Positions 1-4,451 of a stretch of 5,154 bases of DNA are shown piece after piece; the first letter of the stretch is position 1; each line of letters starts with the position of its first letter. The notes under the pieces were generated by a model that saw only the letters and a program-made list of their open reading frames with translations, did not search any database and was not told the origin of the DNA. This stretch comes from Candidatus Heimdallarchaeota archaeon (GTDB taxonomy: Archaea > Asgardarchaeota > Heimdallarchaeia > Heimdallarchaeales > Kariarchaeaceae): contig JACZSS010000263.1 of NCBI GenBank assembly GCA_022574115.1, positions 1 to 5,154 of the forward strand. The letters run 5' to 3'. The position numbers and the translations under genes are program-made.

Positions 1-2
1 CG

Positions 3-350
3 GACGTCTCCATTATAAACCGCAATGCTGGTTCCGGAACCCGAGTTTTATTTGATAAACTCATTGAAGATGCAAATCTAAAAAGTGATAATATCCAAGG
101 TTATGACAGAGTCGCCAAGAGTCATACATCCGCTGCTGATGCGGTTCGGTCTAGATTTGTTGACGCAGCTATAGGCATTCAGTACGTAGTTGGAGACGAT
201 CTTGAATTTATTCCTCTTCAGGAAGAAGACTATGATTTTCTGATAGCAGACGAATACAAGGATTTGTCCGAACTTCAGTCTTTTCTTGAAATTCTTCGTT
301 CGGATGAATTCTCTAGCATCATTTCCGAGTTACCGGGTTACAGTTTATGA
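3..350 (+). CDS. PBP-like domain protein, C-terminal part (MoeA-linked / molybdate-type binding domain), 5' partial
   Basis: This reading frame is open from the window edge to a TGA and gives the last 115 residues of a protein whose start lies outside. The opening residues, INRNAGSGTR, are the hallmark of the PBP-like domain PF12727. The following AKSHTSAADAVRSRFVDAAIGIQYV block and the final FLEILRSDEFSSIISELPGY fit the end of the same domain. In known proteins this domain resembles the periplasmic molybdate-binding fold but is often cytoplasmic. It is fused C-terminally to MoeA (molybdopterin molybdenumtransferase) or to a helix-turn-helix, where it is thought to sense or bind the oxyanion. 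Which fusion applies here cannot be seen. The gene ends only 12 bp before the convergent 134-residue gene, and no T-rich hairpin terminator lies between them. Domain assignment is fairly secure; a molybdenum or tungsten cofactor role is inference. Confidence 0.8.
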   Translation, partial: DVSIINRNAGSGTRVLFDKLIEDANLKSDNIQGYDRVAKSHTSAADAVRSRFVDAAIGIQYVVGDDLEFIPLQEEDYDFLIADEYKDLSELQSFLEILRSDEFSSIISELPGYSL

Positions 351-362
351 ATGGAAAAGTGC

Positions 363-767
363 TTAATCAGACACTTCCAGATCAAATACAATACCGTAGC
401 GGACTTTACAATATTCGATTACGTTGTCGTAATCTCGTTTGACAATGTCGTTATAGAATGTATTAGTATAATCAAAAAAATCGCGGGTTAAAGCATGAAC
501 GAGATCTTTAGTGATTTTACAATTTAATGCCCCCGTATATTCACGATTTGGATCTGTGAAAGTAGGAATGTCTACAGTCCAATCTTGATTCGTGTGCCTA
601 ATGAACTGAACCATTGCTTTGTCATCATCTTCAGAAGTAAATCCAATGAAATTCTCATCATACTCAGCTTCGGTTGACTGTGCGTGGAGGAACTCAAAGG
701 CGTCATCGAGCGTGACCTTCTCAGCAACAAAGTCTTGCCCACGAGAATATGCATGCATTAGAATCAT
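363..767 (-). CDS. Unrecognised 134-residue acidic protein
   Basis: I do not recognise this protein. It has no signal peptide or membrane segment and looks like a small soluble alpha/beta protein rich in Asp, Glu, Phe and Tyr. Visible stretches are NFIGFTSEDDDKAMVQFIRH (about 39-58), DWTVDIPTF (62-70), YTGALNCKITKDLVHALTRDFFDY (77-100) and an acidic/aromatic tail. The pattern 'FIGF...VQFIR...W.VDIP' has the regular hydrophobic spacing of a real protein, loosely like small bacterial immunity-type proteins, but that is only an impression. Two starts are possible, ATG at 765-767 and ATG at 756-758 (M4). A TATA-like element on the minus strand (780-789) is about 27 nt from M4, which would suit a leaderless start there. 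The gene lies downstream of the winged-helix gene on the same strand, with a 121-bp gap. Confidence 0.7.
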   Translation of the reverse strand: MILMHAYSRGQDFVAEKVTLDDAFEFLHAQSTEAEYDENFIGFTSEDDDKAMVQFIRHTNQDWTVDIPTFTDPNREYTGALNCKITKDLVHALTRDFFDYTNTFYNDIVKRDYDNVIEYCKVRYGIVFDLEVSD

Positions 768-779
768 AATAGTTCTTTG

Positions 780-789
780 AATAATTTAA
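780..789 (-). promoter_or_regulatory. Possible TATA box for the 134-residue gene
   Basis: Read on the minus strand this is TTAAATTATT, an A+T-rich archaeal TATA-like element. It is centred about 18 nt before the first ATG and about 27 nt before the second ATG (M4) of the downstream gene. Archaeal transcription usually starts 22-27 nt after the TATA centre, so the spacing suits a leaderless mRNA beginning at M4. No Shine-Dalgarno sequence precedes either ATG. A+T-rich DNA is common here, so the call is weak. Confidence 0.3.
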
Positions 790-888
790 TCCGGCCTTGA
801 CTTATTAGATTTAACATGGAATCATTGAATTTTGACCGGGTAGTCATCTAGATGTAGACACTTGACGAGATAACGCTGAAAGGATGAA

Positions 889-1674
889 TCAACCTGCAAA
901 CTGAATTCGACCGTCATCAACTTCTTTCGTGTATTTTCCATCATCTTCGTAGATCCGAAATGAGTTAAACACAACTGGAGCATCGACATTTTCCTCTAAT
1001 ATTTGTGATAGATGTTCCGTCAATAAATGAATTTCTTGCTGTGCCATTGTTTGAAGAGGAGCCGAAACAGCTAGTATTAAGGAATTTCCAGGACCTATTT
1101 TTAAAGTCGCTGTAATAGATGTGTTGGTCGAAATCCAACATATCTCAAAAGCATTTTCAAAATCAACCTTTGTAATAAATCGGTATTTGCCAAACCATTT
1201 GCCTACGAGTCCATCAGAAATTTGCTTGATTTGAAATGGACTTAATGGAGGACCTTGAATTAATCCATTAGCAACAGTGTAATGCTTTCCAGAATTGAGT
1301 TGGCTGTTCGTATCTCGGAATTGGGCAACCAATTTTGTGAATAAGCTAAGTCCAGCTTCTGTTAGTCGATAGCTTGCGTCGATTTTTTCTAGAAATCCTT
1401 TAACCATTAACCGATTAAGAGCTTTGGTAACACGAGCTTGATGAAGCTCTGTCAACCGTTTTAATCCTTGAAACGAGATTAGTAATGAACCTGATTTTTC
1501 AATTGTATTGATACCAAGAAAATCCAAAATCATATACTCATCCTGGGTTAGCTGTTCTGAATCATATAATTGCGAAATGTGCGAAGACGTGAATTCCCTG
1601 GTGTCAACCGGACTTACGAAAGAAGTCTGATCTATGGGGTTGAATTCAGGGTCAAATAAGAAATCAGGATCCAT
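889..1674 (-). CDS. MarR-like winged-helix transcription regulator with uncharacterised C-terminal domain
   Basis: This 261-residue protein has three parts. Residues 1-40 are an acidic, probably disordered leader. Residues about 43-116 form a winged helix: helix 1 QDEYMILDFLGI (45-56), helix 2 around SFQGLKRLTE (67-76), recognition helix HQARVTKALNRLMVKG (78-93), then the wing GFLEKIDASYRLTEAG (93-108). The 'L.RL..KGFLEK....YRLTEAG' pattern is typical of MarR-type and related archaeal regulators. Residues about 135-245 (from GPPLSPFQIKQISDGLVGKWFGKYRF) form an alpha/beta domain that I cannot name; it may bind a ligand or a partner. The ATG is the first possible start, and no Shine-Dalgarno precedes it. 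It is transcribed away from the alpha/beta hydrolase, and two dyads lie just upstream of its start, so autoregulation and control of the hydrolase are plausible. DNA binding is well supported by the fold; the target and signal are unknown. Confidence 0.85.
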   Translation of the reverse strand: MDPDFLFDPEFNPIDQTSFVSPVDTREFTSSHISQLYDSEQLTQDEYMILDFLGINTIEKSGSLLISFQGLKRLTELHQARVTKALNRLMVKGFLEKIDASYRLTEAGLSLFTKLVAQFRDTNSQLNSGKHYTVANGLIQGPPLSPFQIKQISDGLVGKWFGKYRFITKVDFENAFEICWISTNTSITATLKIGPGNSLILAVSAPLQTMAQQEIHLLTEHLSQILEENVDAPVVFNSFRIYEDDGKYTKEVDDGRIQFAG

Positions 1675-1677
1675 TTA

Positions 1678-1713
1678 AATCACTACTATACCAAAAGTAC
1701 AATAGTAGTAATT
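1678..1713. promoter_or_regulatory. Imperfect dyad, candidate operator (proximal)
   Basis: The left arm AATCACTACTAT (1678-1689) and right arm ATAGTAGTAATT (1702-1713) are inverted repeats matching at 11 of 12 positions, separated by 12 bp. Half-site centres are 24 bp apart, a little over two helical turns, which suits a dimeric DNA-binding protein. The dyad begins 4 bp upstream of the regulator's ATG. It would cover the likely initiation region, since a TATA-like CTTTAATTAC lies on the minus strand at 1708-1717. This is the classic position for autorepression, and the regulator itself is the simplest ligand. It could instead act as an RNA hairpin in a short leader. Confidence 0.5.
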
Positions 1714-1716
1714 AAA

Positions 1717-1755
1717 GGATTGGAATTCGGAACTATTAATTTGTAATTCTAATCC
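1717..1755. promoter_or_regulatory. Second imperfect dyad, candidate operator (distal)
   Basis: GGATTGGAATT (1717-1727) and AATTCTAATCC (1745-1755) are inverted repeats matching at 10 of 11 positions (the exception is a G/T pair), with a 17-bp spacer. The centre is about 40 bp, close to four helical turns, from the centre of the neighbouring dyad. The arm sequence differs from that dyad, so the two may bind different proteins or differently arranged dimers. It lies between the regulator promoter and the hydrolase promoter. Confidence 0.4.
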
Positions 1756-1784
1756 ATTGACAAGACGGAACAACTGACAAAAAT

Positions 1785-1792
1785 CTATAAAC
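1785..1792 (+). promoter_or_regulatory. TATA box of the alpha/beta hydrolase gene (leaderless promoter)
   Basis: CTATAAAC is preceded by an A-rich tract (CAAAAAT) that could serve as the BRE. Its centre is about 24 nt before the hydrolase ATG. There is no Shine-Dalgarno sequence before that ATG. The spacing fits a transcript that starts at or next to the start codon, as is common for first genes in many archaea. This also supports the chosen start at 1812. Confidence 0.55.
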
Positions 1793-1811
1793 CTACACAT
1801 GAAATGACAAT

Positions 1812-2693
1812 ATGGATTACCAAGAGACATCATTAGACGAATTCGAATCCTTCGATGGAAATAAATTCCCAGTACACATTTGGGAGCCCGAAAGTCCCAA
1901 TATCGTATTAATCGGAATACATGGAGGTCTTGCGCATGGGGGAGATTTTGTGACAATTGGAACTCACTTCATGAACAAAGGCGTAGTATCGATTAGCTAC
2001 ACCTTGAGAGGACACTTGCAGAAGAAAACCCACATCAAAAAATTTGATGATTTTGTTGACGATGCACTTAGTTTTGTGAATTGGGTGAAAGAAAAATATC
2101 CTGATCTCCCGATTGTCATCTTTGGTCATTCTGTTGGCACCTTAATTCTCAATAAACTGGTCATTGAGAAGATCCAGACAGATGACCGAATCAAGGGGTA
2201 TATTTTTAGCTCTCCATACTTTGAAAATGCGCTCAAAGCTCCAAAAATCGCGCTCATGCTAGCACCCGTACTTGCAGCCCTGTTGCCAAAACTAAAAGCA
2301 CCAGCTGAGTATATGACTGATTACACCACTCGGGATCAAGATATTGTCAAGCGGCACAAAGAAGATGAGACAAAAAATATCCGGGGAACCGAGGCAAGCA
2401 TGCGGTTTGCAAATGAGCTTCTTAAAATGTTTAAGTGGATAGAGAAAAATATTTCTCGATTCCCAAGTCCGTGTCTTTACTTAATTTCTGGAGATGACAA
2501 GATTGCCGATTCTAAAATCACGGTGGAACGGATAAAATTGATCAACGAAGATTTGGTTGAATCCCATGTATTTACAGACAGCTATCACGAGGGATACAAT
2601 GACCTTGACCGGGAAACCTTCTTCAAACATATGGAACAATGGATGAGAAAAACTCTAGATTTAGATTTCAAAGAGGCTCCCAGTACCGCTTGA
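1812..2693 (+). CDS. Alpha/beta hydrolase, monoacylglycerol lipase-like (Hydrolase_4 / S33 family)
   Basis: This 293-residue protein has the complete core of a serine alpha/beta hydrolase of the Hydrolase_4 (PF12146) type, which includes monoacylglycerol lipases and lysophospholipases. The oxyanion-hole motif HGG is at 37-39, followed by a conserved-looking SYTLRGH (62-68). The nucleophile elbow is GHSVG at 105-109 with Ser107. The acid is most likely Asp229 in SGDDKIAD, and the histidine is His259 in SYHEGYND. Between the nucleophile and the acid, residues about 140-205 form a helical cap. There is no signal peptide, so it is probably cytoplasmic or loosely membrane-associated. Length is normal for the family. 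The likely reaction is hydrolysis of a carboxylic ester such as a monoacylglycerol, but S33 peptidase-like or other ester substrates cannot be excluded. It is divergent from the winged-helix regulator, which may control it. The M20 remnant follows 65 bp downstream. Confidence 0.9.
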   Translation: MDYQETSLDEFESFDGNKFPVHIWEPESPNIVLIGIHGGLAHGGDFVTIGTHFMNKGVVSISYTLRGHLQKKTHIKKFDDFVDDALSFVNWVKEKYPDLPIVIFGHSVGTLILNKLVIEKIQTDDRIKGYIFSSPYFENALKAPKIALMLAPVLAALLPKLKAPAEYMTDYTTRDQDIVKRHKEDETKNIRGTEASMRFANELLKMFKWIEKNISRFPSPCLYLISGDDKIADSKITVERIKLINEDLVESHVFTDSYHEGYNDLDRETFFKHMEQWMRKTLDLDFKEAPSTA

Positions 2694-2758
2694 AACTGTC
2701 CGATTGAAAACCTTGTCAAAACTAAATCTTCTTGAACAAATATGAATTCAAAAACACT

Positions 2759-3070
2759 ATGAAGGATAAAGTAGAACAACTAGTGCAAAAAATGGTTCGA
2801 ATAGACTCAACTGGTGGGCGCACTGCTGAAGTTGCTCAAATTTATGCAGATTTCCTAGAAGAACACGGAATACCCGCAAAAGTGGATGAATACGATGAAG
2901 GAATGGCCAACGTTGAGGCGCGAATAGGTAGATCAAACACAAAGTCAGTAGTTATATCAGGCCATATGGATACAGTGAGAAGGAATATAAATGCTCGCTA
3001 CTCGATTTTGTTTAGTTTCTCAATAACACAAAATCGAATACTCCATATAAATGGCACCCTGTGCACGTGA
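2759..3070 (+). pseudogene. M20 family metallopeptidase/deacylase, truncated after the GHMDTV motif
   Basis: Residues 1-73 closely follow the N-terminus of M20 peptidases (ArgE/DapE/YgeY group). The helix MKDKVEQLVQKMVRIDSTGG is followed by AEVAQIYADFLEEHGIPAKVDEY, then NVEARIG, then VVISGHMDTV. His69 is the first metal ligand and Asp71 the conserved partner. Full-length family members run to about 370-450 residues and continue with a Pro/Gly-Asp-Trp segment, the acidic catalytic residues and a dimerisation domain. Here homology stops at 2977, and the remaining 30 codons up to the TGA are unrelated A+T-rich sequence. No later M20 motif occurs in the window. I chose ATG 2759 because family homology begins there; the frame is open from TTG 2732 but without support. 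The product cannot be an active M20 enzyme. Cause unknown: insertion, deletion or a misassembled contig. Confidence 0.8.
2985..3053. mobile_element. Possible tiny insertion: 9-bp direct repeats around an inverted repeat
   Basis: ATATAAATG occurs at 2985-2993 and again at 3045-3053, flanking 51 bp. Inside lies an inverted repeat: TACTCGATTTTGT (2999-3011) and ACAAAATCGAATA (3028-3040), matching at 12 of 13 positions with a 16-nt loop. The layout resembles a small non-autonomous element with a 9-bp target-site duplication, and it sits right where M20 homology ends. The inverted repeat does not reach the exact ends of the block, and the two outer ends are only partly alike. Chance in A+T-rich DNA, or a simple transcription-stopping hairpin, remain possible. 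Confidence 0.3.
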
Positions 3071-3091
3071 ATTGATTTGAATATAGAGAAA

Positions 3092-3121
3092 TGACCTTCG
3101 ATCGATCATGGATTGAGGTCA
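3092..3121. other. Stem-loop (inverted repeat)
   Basis: TGACCT (3092-3097) pairs with AGGTCA (3116-3121). After a one-base bulge, CGATC (3099-3103) pairs with GATTG (3111-3115, one G-T pair). A 7-nt loop is left. It lies 22 bp after the stop of the truncated M20 frame and is followed by GTATATATTG rather than a run of T, so it is not a clear intrinsic terminator. It could be an operator dyad or an RNA hairpin. Confidence 0.4.
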
Positions 3122-3134
3122 CGTATATATTGTT

Positions 3135-3229
3135 GAAAAATATCATTGAAATAAGAAAGAAGTCAATTCACTTCCCGATGGATGATGGAAAAATATCATT
3201 GAAATAAGAAAGAAGTCAATTCACTTCCC
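3135..3229. repeat. Two perfect 42-bp direct repeats
   Basis: The segment 3135-3176 is repeated exactly at 3188-3229, with 11 bp between (period 53 bp). Each copy begins GAAAAATATCATTGAAAT and ends with the dyad GAAGT-CAATTC-ACTTC followed by CC. The dyads lie at 3159-3174 and 3212-3227. A third, diverged copy follows at about 3246-3279. Two copies of a long repeat with an 11-bp gap are not a CRISPR array; an iteron-like or multi-operator array, or a recent tandem duplication, fits better. No transposase or integrase gene is in the window. Confidence 0.9.
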
Positions 3230-3245
3230 AGCTATATCGATCGCA

Positions 3246-3279
3246 ATCAGGTAGAAATTCGGGAATAACAATTACTTCC
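3246..3279. repeat. Third, diverged copy of the 42-bp repeat
   Basis: The blocks ATCA, GAAAT, CAATT and ACTTCC occur in the same order as in the perfect repeats. They are offset from the second copy by 51, 53, 52 and 51 bp respectively, so the period of the array is kept. The dyad is degraded here (GGAAT in place of GAAGT in the left arm). Its last bases overlap the stop codon of the minus-strand ORF at 3272-3274. Confidence 0.5.
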
Positions 3280-3649
3280 TAGAAAAGGTCGAATCCAGCC
3301 AAGCGTCGTAAGAATTATGCATTAAGACTTCATTTAGTTGAGTGGAGGTACCGTTGATAACAAGCTCTGATATTAGGAAGTTGGCTGCTACAGACCGGGC
3401 AATCATTCTGATCAAATCGGTCTTTAATGGTTGGGAGGTGTCCAATCGAATTGATCGTAATTTCTTGGTATTGAGATTTTCGCCAAGAATAGAGAAACAG
3501 TCTGCATCAATTGTTAATTCACCAGTAGTTGTGATATGGATTTCAGATAGCGAGTGAAAACCCTTGAAAAAATTCTTGCCCATGGTCAGGTTCTCATGAA
3601 TGTCGCTGACAATCTTAACACCAGCGTAGTACATTGTTTTGTTGATCAC
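3272..3649 (-). CDS. Short leucine-rich-repeat-like protein, possibly a fragment
   Basis: This 125-residue frame shows LRR/BspA-like spacing: LSEIHITTTGELTIDADCFSIL (about 34-55), then LRSIRLDTS (64-72), then ISELVINGTS (93-102). Regular 'L..I.I' strands alternate with loops. Proteins of this kind usually have many repeats and are several hundred residues long, so this may be a 5'-truncated remnant. The frame opens with GTG at 647-649 of the fourth kilobase (3647-3649), and ATG at 3632-3634 is an alternative. Neither has a Shine-Dalgarno, and a stop lies at 3668-3670 upstream. Its start is only 20 bp from the oppositely oriented start at 3670, leaving little room for two promoters. A 71-codon frame on the plus strand (3342-3557) overlaps it; I prefer the minus frame because it is longer and has LRR-like periodicity. 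Function is not assigned. Confidence 0.45.
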   Translation of the reverse strand: MINKTMYYAGVKIVSDIHENLTMGKNFFKGFHSLSEIHITTTGELTIDADCFSILGENLNTKKLRSIRLDTSQPLKTDLIRMIARSVAANFLISELVINGTSTQLNEVLMHNSYDAWLDSTFSRK

Positions 3650-3658
3650 TACCCGTTT

Positions 3659-3668
3659 GAGGAGGATC
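3659..3668 (+). promoter_or_regulatory. Strong Shine-Dalgarno site deciding the start at 3670
   Basis: GAGGAGGATC lies directly before ATG 3670. The GGAGG core (3661-3665) is 4 nt from the start codon. It is a perfect complement of the archaeal 16S rRNA 3' end CCUCC and the best ribosome site in the window. It argues that translation did begin here even though the frame is soon interrupted. Confidence 0.7.
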
Positions 3669-3669
3669 T

Positions 3670-4031
3670 ATGAAAGTGCAAGAACAACAAATACTTCCTA
3701 GCTTCGACATTCGACGAGTTATTTTCAAGGTTTCATGGGTTAATTTGAGCAAGACGGTGTACCCAATGCCAAACTGGTTACCGAACTAGCCTACGACATC
3801 ATTTCCTATATCGTCGATCGTCAACGTCTTAACATTCACAGGCGTGGGTTGGTCTACAGGAAAATGCTAGACTACGGGGTTTATATTCCCAAGGATCGAT
3901 TTCAGGCTATCATCAGAACTCTTAGAACAAGGAAAGAAATTGTTACCGTCAGACATCCCGCACTTGGGGACATGCGAAGGCGATTTCTGTACCTCTCCCA
4001 TCAAGTGAACATTGCAACATCGAGGATCTAA
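3670..4031 (+). pseudogene. Small winged-helix-like protein gene with an apparent frameshift
   Basis: From the ATG after the strong Shine-Dalgarno, the first frame gives 39 residues (starting MKVQEQQILPSFDIRRVIFK) and stops at 3787-3789. An overlapping frame, open from 3744, gives 95 residues to TAA 4029-4031 but has no good start of its own; the first candidate, TTG 3849, has no ribosome site and would cut the fold. Joining the two near 3742-3744 would give about 120 residues. The second part looks like a winged helix: helix KLVTELAYDIISYIVDRQ, helix HRRGLVYRKMLDYG, recognition helix PKDRFQAIIRTLRTRK, and a basic wing EIVTVRHPALGDMRRRFLYLS. The shift is -1 (equivalent to one lost base), and no X-XXY-YYZ slippery heptamer is visible. 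A decayed gene or a sequencing error is therefore likelier than programmed frameshifting. Two separate small genes are the other option. Partner and target are unknown. Confidence 0.5.
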
Positions 4032-4034
4032 CAT

Positions 4035-4049
4035 GATCGATCGATCGAT
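4035..4049. repeat. GATC tetranucleotide repeat
   Basis: GATC is repeated 3.75 times immediately after the stop codon at 4029-4031, forming a 14-bp perfect palindrome at 4036-4049. Such a tract is prone to slippage and is dense in potential GATC methylation sites. It belongs to a local cluster of CGATCG hexamers (3099, 3238, 3815, 4038, 4042). Confidence 0.85.
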
Positions 4050-4136
4050 GTGCTACGTTGGAGAGTTGGATTAAATAATTAGACCTCGGATAATTGTTTA
4101 GAAGTAGGATAAGGAAATTATATCGGCAATTGGCAG

Positions 4137-4152
4137 GAAGTGATTTTACTTC
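4137..4152. promoter_or_regulatory. GAAGT-N6-ACTTC dyad, related to those in the 42-bp repeats
   Basis: GAAGT (4137-4141) and ACTTC (4148-4152) flank GATTTT. The arms and the 6-bp spacing are identical to the dyads in the two perfect repeats almost 1 kb to the left. The flanking bases are also alike when the repeat is read on its other strand (GGAAGTGA...ACTTCT). It is followed by CGTTTTA, so a weak transcription terminator after the frameshifted gene is an alternative reading. Confidence 0.4.
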
Positions 4153-4196
4153 TCGTTTTAGTTATGCATAATCATTCGATCAAATCACTACAGACT

Positions 4197-4204
4197 CTAT
4201 AAAT
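4197..4204 (+). promoter_or_regulatory. Possible TATA box upstream of the right-hand operon
   Basis: CTATAAAT, followed by CATAAATA, is the best archaeal TATA-like element in the gap. Transcription would begin near 4226. That is about 14 nt before ATG 4240 and about 225 nt before the secure gene at 4452, so the operon would have either a long leader or an unrecognised first small gene. Confidence 0.35.
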
Positions 4205-4433
4205 CATAAATACTCCTCACTGACATTTGGTAACTAGGTATGGGCGACGCTAATCTTGGACAAAAAATTGCACGTCATTGAAACCCCATCTTGCAGTATT
4301 CTACATCCACAGCCCCATTGGTATTACTTTCAGCTCCGTTAGGATATCCTAGCTCAGATAACCTTTCATGTGATATCTTCGAATATAGCTTAGCGCATTG
4401 GATTCACTTGATTCAAGCCAATAACAACTCGAT

Positions 4434-4439
4434 GGAGGT
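4434..4439 (+). promoter_or_regulatory. Shine-Dalgarno site of the 169-residue gene
   Basis: GGAGGT lies 12 nt before ATG 4452. The match to the 16S rRNA 3' end is strong, but the spacing is longer than the usual 5-9 nt. No better in-frame start lies nearer, so ATG 4452 is kept. Confidence 0.55.
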
Positions 4440-4451
4440 TTACACACCAAA

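Larger units (their letters stand above)
4032..4451. other. 420-bp stretch without a secure gene
   Basis: No convincing protein of normal length is visible on either strand, and I see no tRNA or other structured RNA. It holds the GATC repeat (4035-4049), a GAAGT-N6-ACTTC dyad (4137-4152), a TATA-like element (4197-4204), and an in-frame pair of small open stretches. The pair is MGDANLGQKIARH from ATG 4240 to TGA 4279-4281, then 57 sense codons in the same frame (4282-4452) ending in a TGA at 4453-4455 that overlaps the next ATG. The region may be decayed coding sequence plus the promoter of the downstream operon. Confidence 0.5.

Noticed and set aside
845..854. CATCTAGATG palindrome downstream of the winged-helix gene as an operator or terminator
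   Set aside because: It is only 10 bp, does not extend into flanking sequence, has no loop or T-run, and a palindrome of this size is expected by chance.
1838..1850. T-arm-like sequence (TTCGAATCC), also near 3287-3296, suggesting a tRNA
   Set aside because: No acceptor stem, anticodon arm or D-arm can be folded around either site, and both lie in coding frames.
1675..1956. A minus-strand 93-residue gene across the divergent promoter region and the hydrolase start
   Set aside because: It is antisense to the securely assigned hydrolase, covers the dyads and TATA box, and its translation looks like shadow sequence rich in Cys, Phe and Arg.
1908..2129. A minus-strand 73-residue gene inside the hydrolase
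   Set aside because: It is wholly antisense to conserved hydrolase sequence and shows no protein-family features.
2732..2758. TTG 2732 as the start of the M20 gene, adding nine residues
   Set aside because: M20 homology begins at ATG 2759, TTG is a weaker start, and no ribosome site precedes it.
3135..3229. A CRISPR array made of the 42-bp repeats
   Set aside because: There are only two perfect copies, the gap is 11 bp instead of a spacer of about 30-40 bp, the third copy is strongly diverged, and no cas gene is visible.
3342..3557. A plus-strand 71-residue gene starting at GTG 3342
   Set aside because: It overlaps the longer minus-strand frame, has no recognisable pattern, and the opposite strand shows LRR-like periodicity. 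I could not exclude it fully.
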